The notes beneath the pieces were generated by a model. It was not told the origin of the DNA. It ran no database searches and was given only the letters and a program-made list of their open reading frames with translations. A program made the translations under genes and the position numbers. A DNA stretch of 20,983 nucleotides, from positions 1 through 20,983 of the forward strand of contig DWUQ01000075.1 in the NCBI GenBank assembly GCA_019120675.1. Reading direction: 5' to 3'. The DNA comes from Candidatus Paenalcaligenes intestinipullorum (GTDB lineage Bacteria > Pseudomonadota > Gammaproteobacteria > Burkholderiales > Burkholderiaceae_B). Shown here one piece after another: positions 13,968 through 20,983 of this stretch (positions within the stretch are counted from its first letter, which is position 1; the number at the start of each line of letters is the position of its first letter).

Positions 13968-15173
13968 CTAAGGGGAAGGGGTGAGTTGTTGAGCAATATG
14001 GCTAATTAAGGCTTGAGCAGAGTCTTGTTTGCTTTGGCTTGGCCAGGTTGTGCTGCCTTGATCGTCAATCAGCACAAGTTGACTGTGATCCTTATCCATA
14101 GCCTCTTGGGCTAAGTTGGCGACCAATAAGGGGATTCCTTTGCGTTGACGTTTTTGCGACGCGTATTCGAGCAAATGCTCCGTTTCTGCCGCAAAACCTA
14201 CACAATAGGGAGGTTGCGGGCGGGCTGCCACCTCAGCCAAAATATCCGGATTAACGGAAAAGTGCAAAATTGGCGCTTCAGTATGGGTGGTTTTTTTGAG
14301 CTTTTGTGTGCTGGGCTGGGTCACGCGCCAGTCGGATACGGCCGCTACGGCGATAAACACCTCACATTGATCCATATGCTGCATCACGGTTTCATGCATT
14401 TGTGCAGCCGTTTCAACATTAATGCGTTGCACGCCTGCTGGCGTGGTCAAAGAGACAGGGCCAGAAATCAACGTGACGTGGGCACCGGCTTTGGCTGCGG
14501 CGTCGGCCAAGGCGTAGCCCATTTTCCCAGAGGAGCGGTTGGTGAGCACCCGCACTGGATCAATGGGCTCAAGGGTTGGCCCAGCGGTAATCACGACTTG
14601 CTTGTTGGCTAACAGCTTCGGTGCGAAATGGGTGTCTAAAGCGGTTAATAATTGGTGGGCTTCCAACATGCGTCCGTCACCAAACTCGCCACACGCTTGA
14701 TCACCACAGCCTGGACCCAAAATAGTGACGCCATCTTGAATTAAGCACTGTATATTACGCTGGGTAGCGGGGTGCGCCCACATTTCTTTGTTCATGGCTG
14801 GCGCAACAAGCAGCGCTTTGTTGCCACGAGCGATGCACAACGTGCTCAGTAAATCATCACATAAGCCTTGAGCAAGCTTAGCGATAAAGTTCGTACTGGC
14901 GGGAGCAATAAGAATGACATCAGCGTCGCGGCTCAAATGGATGTGCGCCATATTATCGTTCGGCCGTGCATCCCATAAATCCATATACACGGGGCGTCCC
15001 GACAAAGCTTGCAGGGTGACGGGTGTAATAAATTGCGTAGCCGATTCGGTCATGACGACATCAACCGTAGCGCCTGCATCACGCAAGCGGCGAATCAATT
15101 CGGCAATTTTGTAGCACGCGATGCCTCCGGTAAGGCCAATTAACACGTGCTTGTGTGCCAAGTGGGTAAACAT
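13968..15173 (-). CDS. coaBC: Bifunctional phosphopantothenoylcysteine decarboxylase/phosphopantothenate-cysteine ligase
   Basis: CoaBC (Dfp) performs two consecutive steps of coenzyme A synthesis. I start at ATG 15173 (401 residues), which has AGGAG six bases upstream, rather than the longer frame six codons before. The N-terminal flavin-dependent CoaC domain has TGGIACYK, the active-site His77 in MAHIHLS, PAMNKEMW with Asn128, and Cys161 in GDQACGEFGDGRM. The CoaB ligase domain begins ITAGPTLEPIDPVR (195-208) and continues TNRSSGKMG (211-219), AAVSDWRV, KLKK, NPDILAEVA and VGFAAET. The gene lies 62 bases after lspA and 11 bases before dut; a weak GAGC-loop-GCTC hairpin in the first gap is not a convincing terminator. 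Confidence 0.97.
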   Translation of the reverse strand: MFTHLAHKHVLIGLTGGIACYKIAELIRRLRDAGATVDVVMTESATQFITPVTLQALSGRPVYMDLWDARPNDNMAHIHLSRDADVILIAPASTNFIAKLAQGLCDDLLSTLCIARGNKALLVAPAMNKEMWAHPATQRNIQCLIQDGVTILGPGCGDQACGEFGDGRMLEAHQLLTALDTHFAPKLLANKQVVITAGPTLEPIDPVRVLTNRSSGKMGYALADAAAKAGAHVTLISGPVSLTTPAGVQRINVETAAQMHETVMQHMDQCEVFIAVAAVSDWRVTQPSTQKLKKTTHTEAPILHFSVNPDILAEVAARPQPPYCVGFAAETEHLLEYASQKRQRKGIPLLVANLAQEAMDKDHSQLVLIDDQGSTTWPSQSKQDSAQALISHIAQQLTPSP

Positions 15174-15235
15174 AGAGGCTCCTGATTGCAATAGGGTGAA
15201 CGCGAAGGATAGGAAAGAGCAAAAAAGCTCGGTCT

Positions 15236-15760
15236 TTATTTGCTGCGTGCTAACCGCGCTTTGCGTAAGCGACGAAACTCATCAGCAATTAACAAAAAAG
15301 CCCCAAGCGTAATCGCAATATCCGCCACATTAAAGGCTGGAAAATAGGCGTCCTTCCAATAAAAAAGCAGGAAGTCCACCACATGCCCATGTTGGAGCCG
15401 ATCCAGTACATTGCCGATTGCTCCGCCTAAAATTAGGCTTAGTGCTAGGCAAAAGGTTTTTTCATTGGGGTTGCGGTGCAGCCAATATAAAATTAATACG
15501 GTAGCCACGGCCGCAACACCAATGAAAAACCATTTTTGCCATCCCGAGCCGCCTGCTAAAAAGCTAAAAGCTGCTCCGGTGTTGTACATCAGTGTTAAGT
15601 CAAAAAAGGGCCAAATATTGTAGCGCTCGTAATCGAAAAAATGCGTACTGACCCACGCTTTGCTTTGCTGATCGGCCACAATAATGACCGCGGCCACCAC
15701 CAACCACAGCCAAAAAAGCTTGCGGTTGGTGCTGGAGGCTTTGGATAGGTTGCTAGGCAT
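15236..15760 (-). CDS. lspA: Lipoprotein signal peptidase (signal peptidase II)
   Basis: LspA cleaves signal peptides from diacylglyceryl-modified prolipoproteins in the inner membrane; PqiC in this window would be one substrate. With the ATG at 15760 the product has 174 residues and four hydrophobic segments (about 15-29, 63-70 leading into 76-94, 103-118, 143-159). VADQQSKAWV (28-37) is the first conserved block, NTGAAFSFL (60-68) the second. GGAIGNVLDRLQHGHVVDF (112-130) carries catalytic Asp129, and FNVADIAI (143-150) carries catalytic Asp147. The start overlaps the end of ileS by 8 bases, the usual ileS-lspA arrangement. The frame stays open 46 codons further into ileS, but that extension is not family-like. 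Confidence 0.97.
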   Translation of the reverse strand: MPSNLSKASSTNRKLFWLWLVVAAVIIVADQQSKAWVSTHFFDYERYNIWPFFDLTLMYNTGAAFSFLAGGSGWQKWFFIGVAAVATVLILYWLHRNPNEKTFCLALSLILGGAIGNVLDRLQHGHVVDFLLFYWKDAYFPAFNVADIAITLGAFLLIADEFRRLRKARLARSK

Positions 15761-18596
15761 ACTGACGCGTCTCGCCTGAGCCAAATAGGTTATCGACGCA
15801 GCGACCACAAAGCGTCGGATGCTCCGGATCGCTTTGTACATCGTCACGATGGTGCCAACAGCGCTCACACTTTTCAGCCGTGCTGGGTTGCACCTCAATA
15901 CGTAACGCTTGATCAGGCGCTAAGTGCGCTTCAGACACCATCATGACAAAGCGCAGGTCGTCGCCGAGGCTTTGCAGCAGTGCATAATCGTCCGGTGCTG
16001 CATAAAGCGTTAAGGTGGCCGCTAACGACGAACCAATTTGCCCTGTATTGCGTACCGCTTCGATGTGCTTCATCACGTCAGCACGAATTTCGCGTAAACG
16101 CGTCCACTTGCTTTCTAGAGCGACCGAGTCATCGGCAACCGTTAGGTTATGGAAAAGCTCGGTGAAGATGGTCAACGGTGCAGGTTGCTCGCCGATGTGT
16201 AGGTCTTGCCATGCTTCTTCGGCCGTGAACGACAAAATTGGTGCCATCAATTTCACCAACGTATGACTGATGTGATACAGCGCGGTTTGTGCAGAGCGAC
16301 GGGCAAGGCTATTTGGTGCGCTTGTATACAAACGGTCTTTGAGGATATCCAAATAAAATGCGCCTAGGTCTTCAGAGCAAAAGATTTGTAAACGCGAGAC
16401 GATTGGGTGAAACTCATAACGGCTGTAATGATCGAGCACTTCCACCTGCATGCGCTGCGTCATCGCTAAGGCGTAGCGATCGATCTCTAGCATATCTTGA
16501 AGGGGAACCGCTTGCGTAGGCGCATCAAAATCCGCCACATTACCGAGCAAGAATTTTAAAGTATTGCGAATACGGCGATAGCTTTCCACCACGCGTTTGA
16601 GGATTTCATCGGAAATCGATAGCTCGCCTGAATAATCCGTGGCGGCGGCCCAGAGGCGTAGGATTTCTGCGCCAAGCGTATCGGAAATCTTTTGCGGAAC
16701 AATGACGTTGCCGACGGATTTGCTCATTTTGCGGCCTTTGCCATCCACCACAAAGCCGTGGGTGAGCAAGGCTTTGTAGGGCGCACGACCATACAGCATG
16801 CAGCCGGTCAGCAGCGAAGAGTGGAACCAACCACGGTGCTGATCCGAGCCCTCAAGGTATAAGTCTGCGGGCCACTGTAAGGCATCGCTGTGTGAGCCTT
16901 TGATGAGTGGGTCGTTGTCACCACCCAGTACGGTAGCGTGTGTGGTGCCGGAATCAAACCAGACGTCTAGAGTGTCGCGGTTTTTTTCGTAATTTGCCGC
17001 CTCGGAGCCTAGCAGGTCTTCGACTTCAAGACGCTGCCACGCCTCGATGCCTTCGAGCTCAATGAGCTGTGCAACCTGCTCCATGAGTTCGGGGGTGCGT
17101 GGATGAAGCTCGCCGGTTTCTTTGTGTACAAAGAACGCCATGGGCACGCCCCACTGGCGTTGACGTGACAAGGTCCAGTCCGGTCGGTTGGCAATCATGG
17201 CATGCAAGCGTGCGCGGCCCCAAGCAGGGTAAAACTCGGTGTTGTCAACCGCACGCAACGCCATATCGCGTAGACTGTGGCCGGTAGAATTTTCGCGATC
17301 CATACCGGCAAACCATTGGCTGGTGGCACGATAAATCACAGGTGTTTTGTGACGCCAGCAATGCATGTAGCTGTGTTGATGGGCTTCGGCCTTTAATAGC
17401 GTACCTGCCTCGTCTAAGGCTTCCACAATTTTTGGGTTGGCTTTCCAAATAAACTGCCCACCAAATAAAGGTAAGCTGCTGGCGTAAACACCGTTGCCCA
17501 TGACAGGATTAAGGATATCGTCGTCCGCTAAACCGTGCTGACGGCAGCTGATGAAATCCTCTACCCCATAGGCGGGCGCGGAATGCACCACGCCAGTACC
17601 GGAGTCCAACGTCACGTACTCGGCACAGATGATGGGAGCGGTACGAGCATAGCCTGCATCGGCTTGGGCTAAAGGGTGATGGAAAGCTAAGTTTTCTAAA
17701 TTCGCACCTAAGGTTGTTGCGACCACTTGACCCGTTAATCCCCATTGTTCAAGGCTCGTGTCAACGAGATCCTTAGCAAGAATCAGGTACTTTCCTGTAG
17801 CACGGGGTTGGTCCAATTCAACCAAGGCGTAGTCGACTTCGGGATGAACGTTTAGGGCTTGGTTGGCTGGGATCGTCCAAGGCGTGGTGGTCCAAATTAC
17901 AATGGCGCCATCCTCGACCTCAGTCTGATTAAAGATCTTGGCTAGTGCCGCTTTGTCGGCAAAGGGAAATGCAATGTGCACGGAGGGATCGGTGCGATCT
18001 GCGTACTCGACCTCAGCTTCTGCGAGGGCCGAACCACAATCAAAGCACCAGTTCACAGGCTTCAGTCCACGAAACACAAAGCCTTTTTCTAGGATGCGAG
18101 CCAAAGCGCGCAGCTCATCGGCTTCGTTGCCATAATTCATGGTGAGATACGGGCGATCCCAGTCTGCCAGTACACCCAGACGTTTGAAGTCACGACGTTG
18201 GCTGTCGACTTGCTCAAGCGCATACGCGCGCGCCTTGGCTTGGACTTCCGCAACGGCTAAATTTTTGCCGTACTTTTTTTCGATTTGAATCTCGATGGGC
18301 ATGCCATGGCAGTCCCAGCCGGGTACGTATTGCGCATCAAAGCCGGACATGTTTCGGCTTTTAATGATGATGTCTTTGAGTATTTTGTTGACTGCGTGCC
18401 CAATATGAATATCACCATTCGCATAGGGAGGGCCATCGTGCAGGATAAATTTGGGTCGGCCCGCACTGGCTTCACGAATCGCTTGGTAAACGTGGTTCTC
18501 TTCCCACTCTTGCACCCATTTGGGTTCGCGCTTGGGCAAATCGCCGCGCATAGGGAAGGGAGTACTGGGGAGGTTGAGGGTGTTTTTATAGTCCAT
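15753..18596 (-). CDS. ileS: Isoleucyl-tRNA synthetase
   Basis: IleS charges tRNA-Ile and edits misactivated valine. I start at ATG 18596, giving 947 residues beginning MDYKNTLNLPSTPFPMRGDL, the normal proteobacterial N-terminus; the frame opens 11 codons earlier without support. DGPPYANGDIHIGHAVNKIL contains the HIGH signature at 64-67, and KMSKS is at 623-627. The middle CP1 editing domain includes WTTTPWTIPANQAL and GTGVVHSAPAYG. The C-terminal zinc finger is CERCWHH followed by CGRC. It belongs to class Ia. The start overlaps the ribF stop by 11 bases and the stop overlaps lspA by 8, indicating a tightly coupled operon. Confidence 0.98.
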   Translation of the reverse strand: MDYKNTLNLPSTPFPMRGDLPKREPKWVQEWEENHVYQAIREASAGRPKFILHDGPPYANGDIHIGHAVNKILKDIIIKSRNMSGFDAQYVPGWDCHGMPIEIQIEKKYGKNLAVAEVQAKARAYALEQVDSQRRDFKRLGVLADWDRPYLTMNYGNEADELRALARILEKGFVFRGLKPVNWCFDCGSALAEAEVEYADRTDPSVHIAFPFADKAALAKIFNQTEVEDGAIVIWTTTPWTIPANQALNVHPEVDYALVELDQPRATGKYLILAKDLVDTSLEQWGLTGQVVATTLGANLENLAFHHPLAQADAGYARTAPIICAEYVTLDSGTGVVHSAPAYGVEDFISCRQHGLADDDILNPVMGNGVYASSLPLFGGQFIWKANPKIVEALDEAGTLLKAEAHQHSYMHCWRHKTPVIYRATSQWFAGMDRENSTGHSLRDMALRAVDNTEFYPAWGRARLHAMIANRPDWTLSRQRQWGVPMAFFVHKETGELHPRTPELMEQVAQLIELEGIEAWQRLEVEDLLGSEAANYEKNRDTLDVWFDSGTTHATVLGGDNDPLIKGSHSDALQWPADLYLEGSDQHRGWFHSSLLTGCMLYGRAPYKALLTHGFVVDGKGRKMSKSVGNVIVPQKISDTLGAEILRLWAAATDYSGELSISDEILKRVVESYRRIRNTLKFLLGNVADFDAPTQAVPLQDMLEIDRYALAMTQRMQVEVLDHYSRYEFHPIVSRLQIFCSEDLGAFYLDILKDRLYTSAPNSLARRSAQTALYHISHTLVKLMAPILSFTAEEAWQDLHIGEQPAPLTIFTELFHNLTVADDSVALESKWTRLREIRADVMKHIEAVRNTGQIGSSLAATLTLYAAPDDYALLQSLGDDLRFVMMVSEAHLAPDQALRIEVQPSTAEKCERCWHHRDDVQSDPEHPTLCGRCVDNLFGSGETRQYA

Positions 18597-19551
18597 TGAT
18601 GGCGAAATACTCACGAGCACGGCACGCATCGCTGTTGATGGCGGCAGTCATAGTTTCAATATTCGGGAATTTTTCTTCGTCCCGCACAAAATGTAAAAAT
18701 TCAACCCGTACAAGTTTACCGTACGCATCCACGTTACGGTCTAACAGGTGAACCTCTAATAATAACGCACCATTGTCGGTCACGGTGGGTCGAACCCCCA
18801 AACTGGCCACTCCGGGCAGAGGTTGATCGCTCAAACCCAACACCCGCACGATGTAAATACCCGATCGAGCCGCACAAAAAGCGGGAGCACGTAAGTTTAA
18901 AGTAGGAAAACCAATAGTACGCCCAAGCTTTTGACCATGAATCACATGACCGGTTAAGCGATAGGGGTGCCCTAATAAGGCCTGAGAGCGTTCTAAATTT
19001 CCAACCGCCAAAGCAGTACGCACTTCACTACTGGAAATGCGCTGTCCGCCTGCATCTTGAATGTCTTCAATCGTATGCAAAGTAAAGTCATAGCGTTGGG
19101 CGTACTGTGCCAATAGGTCTAGATCGCCTTTGCGCTGAAAACCAAAACGGAAATCCTCGCCTACCAATAACCATTTGGTATTAAGACCTTTTAAAAGCAA
19201 CTGTTGTATAAATTGCTCGGCGGGCAATGTCGCTAAAGCATGATTGAATTTTGCCAGTACAATCTGCTGCATTCCATATTCGTGCAATAACGTGAACTTA
19301 TCGCGCAGATTACTAATCTGCGTCGGGATGAGCTCAGGACGATGGCCTTTTTCTGCGAAAAAAGCTCGTGGGTGAGGCGTAAACGTTACAACGCTAGGCA
19401 AAAGGCCATACTGATCAGCAGCCTTTTTGACCGGAGCTAAAATAGCTTGATGACCACGGTGTACGCCATCAAAGTTGCCAATCGTGACCGCACTGGGTTG
19501 AGTGCAGTTAAAGCGAGGCAAAGTACGATAGATAGTTAAAGCAGTGGGCAC
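18586..19551 (-). CDS. ribF: Bifunctional riboflavin kinase/FAD synthetase
   Basis: RibF phosphorylates riboflavin to FMN and adenylates FMN to FAD; FMN is also the cofactor of CoaBC encoded downstream. The 321-residue product has the nucleotidyltransferase domain with TIGNFDGVHRGHQ (23-35), TFTPHPRAFF (55-64), VGEDFRFGFQRKGD (128-141) and ISSSEVR (170-176). The riboflavin kinase domain has HGQKLGRTIGFPTLNL (203-218) and GVASLGVRPTV. The start is a GTG without a strong Shine-Dalgarno site. No alternative start lies nearby, and the N-terminus fits relatives. It heads the ribF-ileS-lspA-coaBC-dut group and diverges from purN across 33 bases. Confidence 0.97.
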   Translation of the reverse strand: MPTALTIYRTLPRFNCTQPSAVTIGNFDGVHRGHQAILAPVKKAADQYGLLPSVVTFTPHPRAFFAEKGHRPELIPTQISNLRDKFTLLHEYGMQQIVLAKFNHALATLPAEQFIQQLLLKGLNTKWLLVGEDFRFGFQRKGDLDLLAQYAQRYDFTLHTIEDIQDAGGQRISSSEVRTALAVGNLERSQALLGHPYRLTGHVIHGQKLGRTIGFPTLNLRAPAFCAARSGIYIVRVLGLSDQPLPGVASLGVRPTVTDNGALLLEVHLLDRNVDAYGKLVRVEFLHFVRDEEKFPNIETMTAAINSDACRAREYFAINGL

Positions 19552-19584
19552 GGTTTTCAGTCTAAAAATACGCGGGGAAAAATA

Positions 19585-20244
19585 GTGAGTACACGGGCTA
19601 CCAAGTGTAGGGTTGTCATTTTAATATCCGGCCAAGGCAGTAATATGCAAGCCATGGTGCAGGCTGCGCGCTCAGAGCAACTGCCCGTGGATATTTGTGC
19701 GGTGATTTCAAATCGGCCTCAGGCAGCAGGTTTGGTGTGGGCGACCGCTCAGGGTATACCAACCCATATTGTGAATCATCAAGACTACAGCTCCCGAGAC
19801 GCATTTGATGCACAGCTGCTGGCAGAAATTGATCGTTATCAGCCTGATTATGTCTTGCTAGCGGGCTTTATGCGGGTGCTCACCTCGGGGTTTGTCGAAC
19901 ACTACCTAGGACGCCTAATTAATATACACCCGTCGTTGCTGCCGTTGTTCCCTGGGTTGCACACGCACCAGCAAGCTATAGATTCTGGCATGGCCTGTCA
20001 TGGATGTACAGTGCATTTTGTTACGCCTGAAGTGGACGCTGGGCCAATTATTGCGCAAGGTGTATTACCGATCTACGCCAACGATAGCGTAAGCGATTTA
20101 GCAAAACGTTTACTCCCTCTAGAGCATCGCGTTTATACTGAAGTGTTCCGTTGGTTAGTGACGCGTCAAGTGCGTTTGACTGCTCAGCAGCAGGTCGTCT
20201 TGGCTCAGGATCAGTCGCGAGTTTTCTTTTCCTCTGCCAGTTAA
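19585..20244 (+). CDS. purN: Phosphoribosylglycinamide formyltransferase (GAR transformylase)
   Basis: PurN transfers a formyl group from 10-formyl-tetrahydrofolate to GAR, the third step of purine synthesis. The 219-residue product contains ISGQGSNMQAM (14-24, phosphate binding), SNRPQAAGL (42-50), LLAGFMRVL (91-99, folate site) and NIHPSLLPLFPGLHTH (113-128). CTVHFVTPEVDAGPIIAQ starts at 141. The catalytic triad corresponds to Asn113, His115 and Asp151. The start is GTG, with GGGGA about 7 bases upstream. It is divergent from ribF, so regulatory signals must lie in the 33-base gap or within the neighbouring coding sequence. The rRNA methyltransferase gene follows after 23 bases. Confidence 0.97.
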   Translation: MSTRATKCRVVILISGQGSNMQAMVQAARSEQLPVDICAVISNRPQAAGLVWATAQGIPTHIVNHQDYSSRDAFDAQLLAEIDRYQPDYVLLAGFMRVLTSGFVEHYLGRLINIHPSLLPLFPGLHTHQQAIDSGMACHGCTVHFVTPEVDAGPIIAQGVLPIYANDSVSDLAKRLLPLEHRVYTEVFRWLVTRQVRLTAQQQVVLAQDQSRVFFSSAS

Positions 20245-20267
20245 TCTGGCTCTTGTTTTAGGTGGTT

Positions 20268-20983
20268 ATGTCTCAACGTCGTTCTTCTAAGCCAAAAACT
20301 GGGCGCTCTAACGTGACTCCCAGTCGCTCAACCCCTCGCCATACCAGCGAGCGTCCCACGAATACCGTGGTTATCCCTCCTGCAACGCGACGGATCGAAC
20401 AAATCACCCAAGTGCTTGGCGAAGTCTTGCAATGGACACACCCCGCAGATCAATGTTTGTCGTATTGGATGCGCAATCAAAAGAAAATGGGTGGACGCGA
20501 TCGGGCTGAGGTGACCAATGCAGTGTTTGCCGTGCTGCGGCATTTACGTTTATTTCGTCAAGCGGTACAAAGCTTTGCAGGTTCAAATACACGGGCGCTC
20601 GCCATTTTAGGCTTGAGCACTGTTGCGGAGGTGGAGTATGTGCACTCTGGGCTGAACCCCGAAGAGCAGGCTTGGCTTGAGCATGCGCAAACGCTTCTGC
20701 GCACTCCGATGGCCTTCGAGCTGCAATACAGTCTGCCAGACTGGCTGGCCGAAGCCATTCAGCAGCTCCCCGAACCCGAAGCCTTAGCCGCCGCGCTGAA
20801 TCAAGAGGCACCTTTAGATCTGCGTGTGAATACGCTAAAGTCCGACCGCGATACGGTACTCGCTAGCTTACGCCACAAAAAGTTAAAGCAATTTAAGTTC
20901 GAGGCCACACCGTATTCCCCATGGGGGATTCGTGTTTTAGGCCGGCCCTTTATGGGCAAATGGCCAGAGTATGTAAATGGTGA
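20268..20983 (+). CDS. RsmB/NOP-family rRNA (cytosine-C5) methyltransferase, N-terminal part
   Basis: About 238 codons are present before the right edge; I translated the frame by hand and it contains no stop. It begins MSQRRSSKPKTGRSNVTPSR, a basic, disordered tail of roughly 37 residues, then a helical region with GGRDRAEVTNAVFAVLRHLR. APLDLRVNTLKSDRDTVLASL marks the pre-methyltransferase domain of the NOL1/NOP2/Sun family. The SAM-binding domain with its two catalytic cysteines must lie beyond the window, so target specificity (16S C967 or another site) cannot be decided and I give no symbol. AGGTGG lies just before the ATG, and purN ends 23 bases upstream. Confidence 0.85.
   Translation, partial: MSQRRSSKPKTGRSNVTPSRSTPRHTSERPTNTVVIPPATRRIEQITQVLGEVLQWTHPADQCLSYWMRNQKKMGGRDRAEVTNAVFAVLRHLRLFRQAVQSFAGSNTRALAILGLSTVAEVEYVHSGLNPEEQAWLEHAQTLLRTPMAFELQYSLPDWLAEAIQQLPEPEALAAALNQEAPLDLRVNTLKSDRDTVLASLRHKKLKQFKFEATPYSPWGIRVLGRPFMGKWPEYVNG

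Noticed and set aside
15210..15235. Hairpin GAGC-loop-GCTC between lspA and coaBC
   Set aside because: The stem is only four bases, with no T-tract after it on the minus strand; co-transcription of lspA and coaBC is more likely.
15761..15898. 46-codon N-terminal extension of LspA
   Set aside because: These codons lie in the ileS zinc-finger region and do not resemble LspA; the MPSNLSKASS start matches the expected length and the ileS-lspA overlap.
1..20983. Mobile elements, CRISPR arrays, defence or toxin-antitoxin systems
   Set aside because: Nearly all sequence is taken by recognised housekeeping genes. I saw no transposase, integrase, repeat array, tRNA-flanked insertion or unknown gene cluster.

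Overview
The window is an ordinary, densely packed stretch of housekeeping genes from a Gram-negative betaproteobacterium. The best fit is a Burkholderiales/Alcaligenaceae organism of intermediate GC content. This rests on protein wording (ClpA, CspA, CoaBC, RsmB/NOP) and on two gene orders, ribF-ileS-lspA-coaBC-dut and lpxK-Trm112-kdsB-adk. The lineage is inferred from recognition, not from a search. I saw no mobile element, CRISPR array, tRNA, rRNA or prophage, and no convincing undescribed multi-gene system.

Layout. Positions 1-3533 are all minus strand: lpxK, a 59-residue Trm112-like protein, kdsB and adk (lipid A, Kdo activation and nucleotide balance), then an intrinsic terminator, then murJ (lipid II flippase), which runs off the left edge. 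Positions 3534-3953 are a 420-base divergent spacer. It holds an inverted pair of DnaA-box sequences, a third box one helical turn away, and a good promoter for xseA. Next on the plus strand come xseA (exonuclease VII large subunit) and sodB (iron superoxide dismutase), closed by a strong terminator shared with the convergent cspA/DUF192 pair. cspA and the DUF192 exported-protein gene lie on the minus strand. The apparent cspA terminator is embedded in the first codons of the DUF192 gene.

Positions 6931-13502 are plus strand. clpS and clpA (ClpAP protease adaptor and unfoldase) are followed, with 1-, 8- and 1-base overlaps, by pqiA, pqiB and pqiC, an MCE-type envelope lipid transport system. 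Positions 13507-19551 are a minus-strand group, ribF, ileS, lspA, coaBC and dut, with overlapping or closely spaced genes. It links flavin and coenzyme A cofactors, isoleucyl-tRNA synthesis, lipoprotein maturation and dUTP removal. purN (purine synthesis) diverges from ribF across only 33 bases, and an RsmB/NOP-type rRNA methyltransferase gene runs off the right edge.

Several starts were moved from the longest open frame using Shine-Dalgarno sites and family N-termini: clpA to 7357, pqiB to 11083, coaBC to 15173, lspA to 15760 and ileS to 18596. The observations most worth checking are regulatory: the DnaA-box cluster, the terminator inside the DUF192 signal-peptide codons, and the paired hairpins with an ATGTGA start-stop at clpA.
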